Origin: Paenibacillus ihbetae
GTDB taxonomy: Bacteria; Bacillota; Bacilli; Paenibacillales; Paenibacillaceae
Assembly (NCBI RefSeq): GCF_002741055.1
Contig: NZ_CP016809.1
Location: forward strand, 62,001-126,000
Direction: 5' to 3'
Length of the DNA stretch: 64,000 nucleotides
The position numbers and the translations under genes are program-made. Position 1 is the stretch's first letter; the number at the start of each line of letters is the position of its first letter. Below the pieces are notes generated by a model. The model made no database searches. It was not told where the DNA came from and worked only from the letters and a program-made list of their open reading frames with translations. Positions 19,273 through 28,104 of this stretch are shown piece by piece.

Positions 19273-20201
19273 TCCCGGCTTACAGGGTCATGGTCTTGAG
19301 GCTCATCCTTTGTTTCTTCCGGCAAACGCCGCGATATGCTCGGAACCTCTCTTGGCTTGTATTCGATGTGCTCGGAGGAATACACCGACACGGTCATCTT
19401 TCCTCCGCCGGAGAAAGCGCGAATCAGGACGGGCTCGTTGTACGCGTTCTCAAACACAAAATCCGGTCCGCCCCAGCTGACCGTTGCGTCCCTGCCGGGA
19501 GGCACATAAGGCACGTTACGGCTGTGGGAATACCGCTGTACGATCTTCAGACCGGCACGATCAATGGCATTGAACAAGGTGGAGGACACCTGGCAGATCC
19601 CGCCGCCCACCCCTTCCGATAGTTCCCCTCGAACGATGACCGGTGCAGGCAAATACCCCCTGCCCGGCGTTCTGATCCCGACAACCTGGTTGAACGAGAA
19701 GACTTCGCCGGGAAACACGACGAAGCTGTCAATCGCACGGGACGCAAGGTTGATATTATGGGTACGATTCTTATTGCGGGAGTTATAATAGGTCACATAA
19801 TACCCGATCGGCTTGACGCGGATGGAGGCCAGAACCTCGCTGTCCACCTTGGGGTAAATCGGAAGTCTGGGTGCTTCGATTGTCACAGGCCCAGTGCCAT
19901 AACGATAAGCCTGATACTGCTCCAGCAATTTTCCACGGTGGAGCCTGTACCCGTTCTGTCCCGGGATAATTTGTCCGCTGCTGCCGATCCTGGCGTTTTG
20001 TGCTTCATGATAGATTTTCCGATCGACTTGTTCGACCCAGGCTTCGTACTTCTCCATGTCCATCAGCGGAAACACATCAAGCGCATGCTCTTCCCGACTG
20101 ACAGTCGATACCACATTCCCGTCATTCATAATCGTCAATTGATCTGTATCCTGGCCGCCCTGCAGCAGCAGAAATATCGCAGCGATCGATAGCCACTTCA
20201 A
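19269..20201 (-). CDS. VanW family protein
   Basis: A 310-residue protein with an N-terminal signal or anchor helix (WLSIAAIFLLLQGG) and a C-terminal VanW domain from about residue 150. The domain includes NLASRAIDSFVVFPGEVFSF, GEGVGGG-like ELSEGVGGGICQVSSTLFNA, and RYSHSRNVPYVPPGRDATVSW. VanW domains occur in vancomycin-resistance clusters and in many cell-envelope or spore proteins of Firmicutes, and their biochemical role is unresolved. The only available start is a TTG at 20201 with a weak upstream GGGA. It is convergent with ctaG, sharing four bases, and is probably monocistronic. Confidence 0.88.
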   Translation of the reverse strand: MKWLSIAAIFLLLQGGQDTDQLTIMNDGNVVSTVSREEHALDVFPLMDMEKYEAWVEQVDRKIYHEAQNARIGSSGQIIPGQNGYRLHRGKLLEQYQAYRYGTGPVTIEAPRLPIYPKVDSEVLASIRVKPIGYYVTYYNSRNKNRTHNINLASRAIDSFVVFPGEVFSFNQVVGIRTPGRGYLPAPVIVRGELSEGVGGGICQVSSTLFNAIDRAGLKIVQRYSHSRNVPYVPPGRDATVSWGGPDFVFENAYNEPVLIRAFSGGGKMTVSVYSSEHIEYKPREVPSISRRLPEETKDEPQDHDPVSRD

Positions 20202-20342
20202 GATTCATCCCACGCGCTTCTTATCAAGTCACTCATCCTTCCTGCATCTCCTTGGCATGCATCCGTTTATTCTGCTTCACCTATGTATTATGAATGCAAT
20301 GCCTCTAATTCATTCAGATGCATAAAGTTCCAAACATCCCCC

Positions 20343-21908
20343 TCAGGATATTGGAAACGTGAGGGTGAATATTGTTCCAACATTCAACTGACTATGCACC
20401 ATAATCTTGCCCCCATGATCCTCCACGATTTTTTGGCAGAGGGACAAGCCCAATCCCGTGCCCTCCTCTTTAGTCGTATAGAACGGATCGTAGATCTTGG
20501 GGAGATCTTCCGAAGCGATCCCCTTCCCCGTATCCTCCACCTCGATGATCGCCTTCCCGCCTGCTGCGATCAAAGAGAGCTTCACCACGCCGGCTTGATC
20601 CATAGCTTGGAATGCATTTCGAATCAGATTGATCAGAACTTGAATGATTTTGTCGCGATCCATCTGAATCGAGATCGCTTGATCCGGTAAATTCATCGTA
20701 AGGACATGACCGCGTGAAACCGCCTCCGATTCGCACAAGGAGAAGACGCGTGTCAGGCATTCCGTCAGCGATTCAGTCTTAATATTGCTTGCATGCGGCT
20801 TGGAAAAATGCAGGAACTCCGCCGTCAATTCCCCCACCCTTGTAATCTCGCCCATAATGACTTCATACCAGGGCTGGATATTATAATTTTGAGTTTTCGA
20901 CAGCTGAATGAATCCCTTTATGGCGGTTAACGGATTCCGGATTTCATGAGCCATGCCGGCAGCAAGTTCGCCGACCGTCTTCATCTTCTCGGTACGAAGC
21001 AGCTCCTCTTGGCTTCTTAACCAAGAGTTTCGCCGCATTTGAAAAACACGTTCTTCCGCCTTGCTCACCAATTCCTGAAACGTCTCCGCTTCATGAGGAT
21101 AGCAAGTAATGCTATAGGTTACCTTGATTCCGATGTTATCAAATTTAAACAGACTCCTGTCGATTTGGACATCCTCCGGCAGCAAGATGGCGAAGCGGTC
21201 ACCCGCATAACGGGAGGCTGCGAGCATGTTCCCTGCAAACAGGGCACGAATTTCGCACGAAAGACTAATTAGAATTTCATTCGCGGTAGCGATGTCCTGG
21301 GCATTCAGCGATTGGAAATTGTTAATGTCGAGAAGGACGAGTTGGAACGGCTTTTTTGCCTCAATGGTATGCTGAACCTTGTGCAGATAGCCGTCATAAT
21401 TCAAGAGGCCGGTAAGGGGATCATGGTAGGTAAGATAATCGTTATGCAAATGCAGCTGTTTCTTCTCGGACTCCAGTGAGTTTACCAAATGGAAGGAGAT
21501 GACGATCACAAACGACGCAAGCCCGTCAAAGATGGAAACAAGCAGGTTGTATTGAGTAAAAGGCATATACGTCAAGCGAATCGCGCTATATTGAATAAGC
21601 ATCAAAAGGCAGACCGGGACCATCTCCTTAAAATGCTTCTTCTTATGAATCAAATTAATCATCAGTATGTAGTAGAGCAGAATACACCAGTTCAATTGGG
21701 TTGCAAGGTGAAAGGCACCGAGGAACAGCGGCTGGATGAAGCGGAGCCATTCGAATTTTCGATCGAATATAACAGATCCGTATAGCATAACCGCCATCGT
21801 TATCATCCATCCGATCCGATCGGAGAAGTCCATCAGAACAGAAGACAGCATGATCAATAGAGAGATGATAGGGATAAATAGGAGCTTAAGAACAACAATA
21901 AGCGGCAC
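20343..21908 (-). CDS. Membrane sensor histidine kinase with degenerate GGDEF domain
   Basis: A 521-residue protein. About seven N-terminal transmembrane helices (to residue ~155) are followed by a GGDEF-like domain (DYLTYHDPLTGLLNYDGYL; signature region SRYAGDRFAILLP). Then comes a HisKA domain (GMAHEIRNPLTAIKGF, phospho-accepting His) and an HATPase_c domain with N-box NLIRNAFQAMDQA, DTGKGI and GTGLGLSL. AGDRF in place of GGDEF suggests that no cyclic-di-GMP is made. The kinase part looks active and resembles KinA/KinB-type sporulation kinases. No response regulator is adjacent, consistent with an orphan phosphorelay kinase. Start: GTG 21908 is eight bases after AGGAG, while GTG 21917 abuts it. 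Confidence 0.88.
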   Translation of the reverse strand: MPLIVVLKLLFIPIISLLIMLSSVLMDFSDRIGWMITMAVMLYGSVIFDRKFEWLRFIQPLFLGAFHLATQLNWCILLYYILMINLIHKKKHFKEMVPVCLLMLIQYSAIRLTYMPFTQYNLLVSIFDGLASFVIVISFHLVNSLESEKKQLHLHNDYLTYHDPLTGLLNYDGYLHKVQHTIEAKKPFQLVLLDINNFQSLNAQDIATANEILISLSCEIRALFAGNMLAASRYAGDRFAILLPEDVQIDRSLFKFDNIGIKVTYSITCYPHEAETFQELVSKAEERVFQMRRNSWLRSQEELLRTEKMKTVGELAAGMAHEIRNPLTAIKGFIQLSKTQNYNIQPWYEVIMGEITRVGELTAEFLHFSKPHASNIKTESLTECLTRVFSLCESEAVSRGHVLTMNLPDQAISIQMDRDKIIQVLINLIRNAFQAMDQAGVVKLSLIAAGGKAIIEVEDTGKGIASEDLPKIYDPFYTTKEEGTGLGLSLCQKIVEDHGGKIMVHSQLNVGTIFTLTFPIS

Positions 21909-22049
21909 GTCGATCACTCCTAAAACACGATGTACTTGGCAAATAAAATGTCAAATAAGAACGATGACCCGGAGGAAACTATCACCAAATATGGTACAAC
22001 ATTAATCCGCATATGAACAGAAGAAAAAACAATCTCCCTGCACCCAGCA

Positions 22050-22074
22050 TAAAAAAACGCAGTCCAATGACTGC
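22050..22074 (-). terminator. Terminator of the DUF3889 gene
   Basis: CGCAGTC/GACTGCG stem with a CAAT loop, followed leftward by seven T residues on the minus strand. It starts 15 bases after the stop. Confidence 0.92.
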
Positions 22075-22088
22075 GCGGTTTCAAGACA

Positions 22089-22865
22089 TCACGCCTCTTC
22101 ATAATCAATAGAAACGAGCTGCCTTGTTATAGGATGATACCGGACCGTAACATACACCCCGAACTCCCGATTCTCTTTTCGGAGCCACAGCTTGAATTTC
22201 TCTTCGGCCAAGTCACGTGACAGCCTCCTGCGTCCCATATAAAGATAGTCCACCACATCCGCTCCGTATTTCTTCCCGGTTTCCCTGATGGCAACGGCTC
22301 CCCACTGCGCATATGCAGGGTCTGTCCGCTTTACGTAACGGATGTGGGATCTTGCTATCGAAGTTAAATGCTTTTCTTGAACTTTCGAATCTGGCCTATA
22401 TGAGCTGCTCAATAGAAACTGCCAATTTCCTTTTGTGTATGTCAGTAATTGAAGGGATTGAACAGGCCCTTGATAGTAACGCCCCCGGGTGTCTTCGTCA
22501 AGCGGGACCTCGCGGAAAGACAAGTAAGCTCGCTTCGGACCGCTACCTGCAGGATAGACCTCCAAACGGTACTCATTCTCCGGCTTCAACGAATGGATGT
22601 ATTGGATGTCCAGGTGCGGCTCCACGCTGCCGGTATCGAGGCATCGGCCATATTGGTGCGTAAATTCAACCGGAGGCAGCTCGATCGGCAGCGGGATTTG
22701 GCCTGCTCCGAAATGCTCCTGGCAAGCATTCACTGCATCCACGATACTATGTGCTCCCGATTCCAGCACCTGGTTCTGATATCGCTCCATGACTCCCGTA
22801 TCCGTCCCGTCGCTTGGCTCTAAGCTGAGCAGCAGCAGTACGGCCATCATCACTCGATCTAGCAT
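22089..22865 (-). CDS. Secreted DUF3889-like protein
   Basis: A 258-residue protein with a hydrophobic N-terminal signal (VMMAVLLLLSL). A middle part of about 130 residues is not recognised. The C-terminal part resembles DUF3889 (DPAYAQWGAVAIRETGKKYG, VVDYLYMGRR, EEKFKLWLRKENREFGVYV), a small secreted domain of Bacilli of unknown function. The start at 22865 has a strong GGAGG. It has its own terminator at 22050-22074. It is divergent to the second germination operon, so both promoters share 22866-23043. Confidence 0.75.
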   Translation of the reverse strand: MLDRVMMAVLLLLSLEPSDGTDTGVMERYQNQVLESGAHSIVDAVNACQEHFGAGQIPLPIELPPVEFTHQYGRCLDTGSVEPHLDIQYIHSLKPENEYRLEVYPAGSGPKRAYLSFREVPLDEDTRGRYYQGPVQSLQLLTYTKGNWQFLLSSSYRPDSKVQEKHLTSIARSHIRYVKRTDPAYAQWGAVAIRETGKKYGADVVDYLYMGRRRLSRDLAEEKFKLWLRKENREFGVYVTVRYHPITRQLVSIDYEEA

Positions 22866-23043
22866 TGCTCCTCCCCCTCCCTTCTCTATGATGGCAAATA
22901 GGCTCTTTGAAGCAACGGCATATGCCTAACATTCCCGTGAAACTTCATCTTATACAAGCAATTGATCTCTCCTGGATAAAAAGCGGTCCGGGTACACAAA
23001 CTGTGGACAGAAATTGTAAGAAGATGCGGAGGCGAACGATCCT

Positions 23044-24567
23044 ATGGGGAAATGGAAGGAAAGACTGAAGTCGATATTCATTGAGGAGGATCCCCTGACA
23101 TCGATCAATGATTCGGAGAAAGATTCGGAGACGGATTCACCCAACACGCTTCAATCTGTAGAGCAGCAGCCTCTTACCCTTCAGCACATCCTTGACCAGT
23201 TCGATGATTCGGCGGATTTCGTCCATAACGCTTACCTTGGGGACCGGATGCATGTCATGTACTTCAGCCATCTGGTAAATGAAGACCGCTTGGAGCGGGA
23301 TTGCCTGCCGCCGCTGATTCAATCGGAAAATCCGCTGAAGCATCTGGAAGCCCAATCGATGTACAAGCCTGTGTCCGCACCGAAGCAATGCGTCGAAGGA
23401 ATTTTATCTGGTATGGCTGCCATTATATTTGATCACCATGCCTTCCTGCTTGATGTCATCTATCCCGCCTCCCGAACCGTTGCGGAATCGGAGACGGAAA
23501 CAGTGATTATCGGCCCTCATGAAGCATTTACCGAACAGGCTTACACCAACTTATCCCTGATTCGCAAGAGAGTGCAAAGCTCGCACTTAAAGGTGATCAA
23601 GCTGGCTGTCGGCGAAGTCACCAAATCCGATGTCTATGTGCTGTATATCAAAGACATCGCCAATCCGAAATTTACCAAGGATGTGATCAAACGCATCCAG
23701 GATGTCGAAATTGATGCGATCCATGATACCAACATGCTGATCCAGTGTATTGATGACCACCCGCGTTCGGTGTTCTCGCAGTTCCTTACCACGGAACGTC
23801 CGGATACCATCGCATCCAAGCTCGTATCCGGACGTATTGTTTGCTTGATGGACGGAAGTCCAACCGCCTTCAGCGCCCCGTCCAGCTTTTTCGAATTCTT
23901 CTCCTCCTCCGATGATTATTATCAGCGCTGGAGCATCGGAACAGCGACGCTGCTTCTCCGATTTCAGGCTCTCATTATAACGCTGGTGTTAACGGCACTC
24001 TATGTCTCTGTGACCTCGTTCCACTATGAAATGATTCCGGAGAATTTGATTCTCACCCTGACCGAGTCAAGGAGCAAGGTACCGTTCCCACCGATCTTCG
24101 AGGCCTTATTGATGGAGACGACGATTGAGTTACTAAGGGAAGCCGGGGCGCGGCTCCCAACCAAAATCGGCCAGACCATCGGCATCGTAGGTGGTATCGT
24201 TATCGGCCAGGCAGCAGTGCAAGCAGGTCTGACCAGCAACATTCTCATTATTGCAGTCGCTTCGTCCGCAATCGCCTCCTTCGTGATCCCCAATTATGTG
24301 ATGAGCGCTTCTTTCCGGCTTCTCCGGTTTCTATTAATCATTTTGGCCGGATTATGGGGGAACCTGGGATTGGCAATCGGCATGGCTTGGATCGTAATCC
24401 ATCTTAGCGGATTAACGAGCATCGGAACCTCCTATTTGTCGCCGGTTGCTCCCTTCGAGCCATACGATTGGCGGGATGTCTTTTTGAGAATGCCCTTTAG
24501 CATGCTTGGCAGACGCCCGTCGCAGGCAAGATCCAAGAATAAGGTCAAATTAAAAATGAGAAGGTGA
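23044..24567 (+). CDS. Spore germination protein, GerAA/GerKA type (subunit A), second operon
   Basis: A 507-residue GerA A subunit. An acidic N-terminal leader (EKDSETDS) precedes the soluble domain (ANPKFTKDVIKRIQD, CLMDGSPTAF). The membrane part contains LREAGARLPTKIGQTIGIVG and GGIVIGQAAVQAGL. Paralogous to 4869-6413, but here the A gene comes first. GGAGG lies 11 bases before the ATG. The operon is A-B-C with gaps of three bases. It is expected in the spore inner membrane as part of a second nutrient receptor, probably with a different germinant specificity. Confidence 0.93.
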   Translation: MGKWKERLKSIFIEEDPLTSINDSEKDSETDSPNTLQSVEQQPLTLQHILDQFDDSADFVHNAYLGDRMHVMYFSHLVNEDRLERDCLPPLIQSENPLKHLEAQSMYKPVSAPKQCVEGILSGMAAIIFDHHAFLLDVIYPASRTVAESETETVIIGPHEAFTEQAYTNLSLIRKRVQSSHLKVIKLAVGEVTKSDVYVLYIKDIANPKFTKDVIKRIQDVEIDAIHDTNMLIQCIDDHPRSVFSQFLTTERPDTIASKLVSGRIVCLMDGSPTAFSAPSSFFEFFSSSDDYYQRWSIGTATLLLRFQALIITLVLTALYVSVTSFHYEMIPENLILTLTESRSKVPFPPIFEALLMETTIELLREAGARLPTKIGQTIGIVGGIVIGQAAVQAGLTSNILIIAVASSAIASFVIPNYVMSASFRLLRFLLIILAGLWGNLGLAIGMAWIVIHLSGLTSIGTSYLSPVAPFEPYDWRDVFLRMPFSMLGRRPSQARSKNKVKLKMRR

Positions 24568-24570
24568 CGC

Positions 24571-25650
24571 ATGTTGAGAGAAAAATTGTCCCAGTTCCAT
24601 ACGATGATCCTGATCTATATGATTCAGACCGGGGTGTATGTATTCAGCATCGCTCGGGACGAAGCTCAATTTTTCGGGACCAACGGCTGGCTCAGCGTCA
24701 TACCGATCTCCATCCTGGTCTGCTTGAACCTCTATTTGATCTCCCTCGTCTACCGGCTCGGTCAAGGGAGATCCATCTTTGAAATTTTGGAGCAAAGCAT
24801 TCCGAAATTCATTCTCGTTCCCTTCTATTTAGCAATCAGCTTCGTATGGTCCCTTATCGGGTGCCTCGTTGCCAAGCAGTACGTGCTGATATTTCAGATG
24901 TTTGCATTTCCGACGACCAATCCCATGGTGTTTAAGTTCTTTATTGACGTTCTCGCATTTTTGCTGTTAACCAAAGGTCTTTACAACATCTCCAAAGCAT
25001 CCACGGTATTCTTTTGGTCCACGATATGGTTGAACCTGCTGATGCTGTATTATTTCGGGGAATTTGAGCTCGAACGGCTGACCCCCTATATGTTCCAAGA
25101 TGGAGGAAATATGGTCGAAGGCTTCTTCCAAATCTATCTCGCCTTTCTCGGATATGAGCTGTGTATGCTTCTCTTTCCCTTTGCCGATAAAAAGACAAAA
25201 TTGATGAAAGCAGCGCTCTACGGCCATTTCATCCGCACCGCATCATATGTCATCATGAGCTTGGTATCGTTCGGGGTCATCGGGCATGAGCTGCTTAAGC
25301 AAATGCTGTTTCCTTTGTTGGATTTGCTGGCGTATATCAAGCTTCCATTCATCGAACGGATCGAAAACCTGTTTTACGGATTTTTTCTATTCACAACGAT
25401 CATTACGCTGGTTATGTACTTTTGGGCCGCCGGGGAGAGCACCCGTCGCGTTTTTCCGAGAATCAAAATCAATGTACATTATTTCTTAATAACCCTCATT
25501 GCGTTCATCGTCTCCTTCATCCCGAAAGTTCTGGATACGATTCGCGATTGGATTATGATCCTCGGCTATATTCAGATCGGATTCGCTTATGCGATGCCGC
25601 TGCTTTTAATCATCCTGCTGCTGGTGCAGCGTCGGAAAAAGGCGGTGTAA
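24571..25650 (+). CDS. Spore germination permease, GerAB type (subunit B), second operon
   Basis: A 359-residue GerAB-family permease with about ten membrane spans (QTGVYVFSIARDEAQFFG at the N-terminus, then GYELCMLLFPFADKKTK and LFYGFFLFTTIITLVMYFWA). It binds or transmits the germinant in the inner spore membrane. The ATG follows the A subunit stop by three bases with AGAAGGTGA as binding site. The C lipoprotein starts three bases after its stop, so all three are translated from one message. Confidence 0.92.
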   Translation: MLREKLSQFHTMILIYMIQTGVYVFSIARDEAQFFGTNGWLSVIPISILVCLNLYLISLVYRLGQGRSIFEILEQSIPKFILVPFYLAISFVWSLIGCLVAKQYVLIFQMFAFPTTNPMVFKFFIDVLAFLLLTKGLYNISKASTVFFWSTIWLNLLMLYYFGEFELERLTPYMFQDGGNMVEGFFQIYLAFLGYELCMLLFPFADKKTKLMKAALYGHFIRTASYVIMSLVSFGVIGHELLKQMLFPLLDLLAYIKLPFIERIENLFYGFFLFTTIITLVMYFWAAGESTRRVFPRIKINVHYFLITLIAFIVSFIPKVLDTIRDWIMILGYIQIGFAYAMPLLLIILLLVQRRKKAV

Positions 25651-25653
25651 CGC

Positions 25654-26766
25654 TTGAAACGCAAAAAAATGCCGTACTTCATGCCCTTGCTGCTGATCAT
25701 GCTTTCTCTAAATGCCTGCGGCGATCAGCGAGTATTAGAGGACCTGGGACTTATCCAAACCGTTAGCTATGATTTGCTGCCGAGCGGTCAGCTGGATATT
25801 TCAGTATCGATCCCTCAAGCCGACCCCGAAACCTCCTCGGACCGGGAAGTGTTGTCAGCAGCAGCCAACAGCAGCAAAGAAGCGAAAATGATCATGTCGA
25901 GAAAGACCGGCATGCTCCTCGTCAGCGGACAGATTCGAAACGTTCTGTTTGGAGAGTCGCTGGCCCGCAGCGGGCTCAAGGGTCATCTGGACGCGTTGAT
26001 CCGGGATCCATCCATCTCTTCCCAAATCAAAATTAGCGTCGTAGACGGCAATGCAGGCGAGCTGCTGCGGGATAATTATGAACAGCATCCAAGAACCGGG
26101 AGATATATCGATATGCTGCTCGAGAAGGAATCCCAGGGGCAGACGATACCTAAGGTGACGCTCTTTAACTTCCAACGGGATTACTTCGACGAAGGTGTTG
26201 ACCCGATCGCGCCGATGATCCGAAAGCAAGACAGCAGCTTCATAACAACCAACGGCATCGCCCTATTCAGGGACGACAAGCATGTCGCAAGGATCGAGCC
26301 AAAGGATTCGTTGGTGTTTGCCTTTTTGAAAGGCAAATTCAGGGAAGGTGAGATCAGCATCGACCTGACCGCTCCGGGGGCATCCAAGGAGGTCGTCATG
26401 TTCAGCTCGATCACGAGCTCGAGAAAAATCAAAGTGGCCCCCGGAACCGACGGAGCAAAGAAAATCAAAATCGAAGTGGATATAACCGGATCTGTGCTGG
26501 AGTACCTGGGTGATCTGAAGCTTAGCAACGAACGGGAGCGAAGGCTGCTCGAGGATAAAGTCAGTCACTATATTAGCAAGCGGGCAGATACGATCGTCAG
26601 TCTTATGAAAGAGCATAAACTGGATAACCTGGGGATCGGGAGATATGTCCGGAACCGGGTTGGCTTCAAGCAGTGGCAGCAGATGAAGTGGCGGGAGGAA
26701 ATTCCGAAGCTTGAGATAGAATGCTCGATCCATGTGAAAATCAAGGATTACGGCAAGTTTCGATAA
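25654..26766 (+). CDS. Spore germination lipoprotein, Ger(x)C family (subunit C), second operon
   Basis: A 370-residue Ger(x)C lipoprotein. A signal sequence ends in LNAC (Cys22 lipidation site). The mature domain starts with VLEDLGLIQTVSYDLLPSG, the family's typical first strand. The C-terminal domain ends in ECSIHVKIKDYGKFR. The start codon is TTG at 25654 with an AGGCGGTG-like site inside the upstream gene end. It is the last gene of the A-B-C operon, followed closely by a strong terminator. Confidence 0.92.
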   Translation: MKRKKMPYFMPLLLIMLSLNACGDQRVLEDLGLIQTVSYDLLPSGQLDISVSIPQADPETSSDREVLSAAANSSKEAKMIMSRKTGMLLVSGQIRNVLFGESLARSGLKGHLDALIRDPSISSQIKISVVDGNAGELLRDNYEQHPRTGRYIDMLLEKESQGQTIPKVTLFNFQRDYFDEGVDPIAPMIRKQDSSFITTNGIALFRDDKHVARIEPKDSLVFAFLKGKFREGEISIDLTAPGASKEVVMFSSITSSRKIKVAPGTDGAKKIKIEVDITGSVLEYLGDLKLSNERERRLLEDKVSHYISKRADTIVSLMKEHKLDNLGIGRYVRNRVGFKQWQQMKWREEIPKLEIECSIHVKIKDYGKFR

Positions 26767-26770
26767 CGGA

Positions 26771-26792
26771 AGACCCGTCTACGGGTCTTTTT
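26771..26792 (+). terminator. Terminator of the second germination operon
   Basis: AGACCCG/CGGGTCT stem with a four-base loop and a run of five T residues, five bases after the stop. Confidence 0.93.
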
Positions 26793-26844
26793 CCGCGGAT
26801 ACAATTCTTTGAATACACTCTCTATGAATAGATATCCTTGAATA

Positions 26845-26876
26845 AAAATCTGACCCTGAGCTGGCAGCTCAGGATC
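26845..26876 (-). terminator. Terminator of the acyl-CoA dehydrogenase-like gene
   Basis: CCTGAGCT (26855-26862) pairs with AGCTCAGG (26866-26873). The stem extends by three pairs including one wobble. On the minus strand it is followed by ATTTTTATT. Confidence 0.8.
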
Positions 26877-26964
26877 ATCCTTTAATAACCGAGATTCTGT
26901 TGTACAGGTTGAGCTAATGAAAGAGGCTTTAGTTTAGCAAGCATGAATCAGAAGAAATAGCAGA

Positions 26965-28038
26965 TTAGGAATAGCTCCGAAGCAGCGAATGGGAGCATGC
27001 AGTCTGAAGATCCCTCCAGCACCGGTTCACTTCACTGTCTTCCATAGCTGCAGCTAAACCAAGCAGCGGAAACAGCGTTTGACCGCAGGCTCGCGCGGTG
27101 TTGACTGCGCGGATGCTGGCGGCGGTTACGGCAGCTTCGGCCTCACCCGATAATTCTCCTTCCTGCAGAAGCTCCTGCCAAGAATCCTCAACCGTTGCGT
27201 AAAAATTGCCTTCACTGTCCCGAAGGAAGCCGGAGTGCTCTTTCAGCTTGTTCATCACATAGGTTTCGCTTCCCTTTGCATTAGCAAGGGCTTCGGCGGC
27301 TTCCAGGAAATGCTCGGCAATTCCGAGCGCAACCGCAGCGAAAGATACCTGGGCGAATGGCAGAAACGGATACCGGTAGATTGCCTCCTGTTCATAACTC
27401 TTCATCTCGTGGAACAGGAAAGTTCGGTTATCCGGGACGAAGATGTCCTCGGCGACCATCGTGTGGCTTGCCGTCGCCCGAAGACCGAAGGCGTTCCAGT
27501 CCGGAAGAATGCGGATCTGCTCCGGCTGAAATGCAAAGGCACGAATCTCTTGAGCCTCTGCCGCTATAGCTGATTCACTTGCTTTGGCCGTTTCATTTTC
27601 GGACTCGATGACGGCATTGGCCGTGAACATGGTCGCGTAGGTAGAGCCGCTGCAATACTTCCACTTTCCGCTGACCCGATACCCTCCTTCGACCCGTCTT
27701 GCCGTTCCGGTCGGCATCCCGCTTCCTGCGATCACCGCATCTCGCTTCCCGAATATTTCCCTGCTGACGCCTTGCTCCAGCAGAGCCGCGAAAAAACCGC
27801 CGCCTGCACCGATGGTAACCATCCAGCCCAGGTTGCCATCGATCCGGGAACATGACTGGAACACACGTGCTGCCTCCGGCAGATCCGTCATCCTTCCCTC
27901 CAGCTCATCGGGCACGAAGAGATGGAACAGACGCTCATCGTAAATAAAATCAAGCACCTCCTTCGGGATACTCCTGTGCTTGTCCATCTCAAGGGAATGC
28001 TGTCTTACTGCGTCGATCACTTGTTGAGTATAAAGCAT
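26965..28038 (-). CDS. Acyl-CoA dehydrogenase family flavoprotein
   Basis: A 357-residue protein of the acyl-CoA dehydrogenase fold. It has an N-terminal helical domain (PKEVLDFIYDERLFHLFVPDELEG), a middle beta domain (GGYRVSGKWKYCSGS, WNAFGLRATASHTMVAEDIFVPD) and a C-terminal helical domain (WRDLQTACSHSLLR). These blocks also occur in the flavin-dependent hydroxylase and desulfurase branch (HpaB/DszC-like), so it may be a monooxygenase rather than a true dehydrogenase. A strong GGAGG precedes the ATG. It is the last in a leftward run after the HD-fusion gene, 66 bases away. Confidence 0.82.
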   Translation of the reverse strand: MLYTQQVIDAVRQHSLEMDKHRSIPKEVLDFIYDERLFHLFVPDELEGRMTDLPEAARVFQSCSRIDGNLGWMVTIGAGGGFFAALLEQGVSREIFGKRDAVIAGSGMPTGTARRVEGGYRVSGKWKYCSGSTYATMFTANAVIESENETAKASESAIAAEAQEIRAFAFQPEQIRILPDWNAFGLRATASHTMVAEDIFVPDNRTFLFHEMKSYEQEAIYRYPFLPFAQVSFAAVALGIAEHFLEAAEALANAKGSETYVMNKLKEHSGFLRDSEGNFYATVEDSWQELLQEGELSGEAEAAVTAASIRAVNTARACGQTLFPLLGLAAAMEDSEVNRCWRDLQTACSHSLLRSYS

Positions 28039-28104
28039 GATGATTCCTCCGTTATTCCGATTCCTTTAAAGGTGCCTTGCTCGTTGACTATACTTGTTGG
28101 TGAT

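Noticed and set aside
18849..19622. Long open frame (257 codons) on the plus strand over the end of ctaG and VanW
   Set aside because: It overlaps two clearly recognised genes in another frame. Its protein is proline/arginine-rich with no family features.
22918..22952. Sigma-G promoter for the second germination operon (GCATA ... CATCTTA)
   Set aside because: CATCTTA fits the -10, but the only -35-like element is 23 bases away, too far for a sigma-G promoter.
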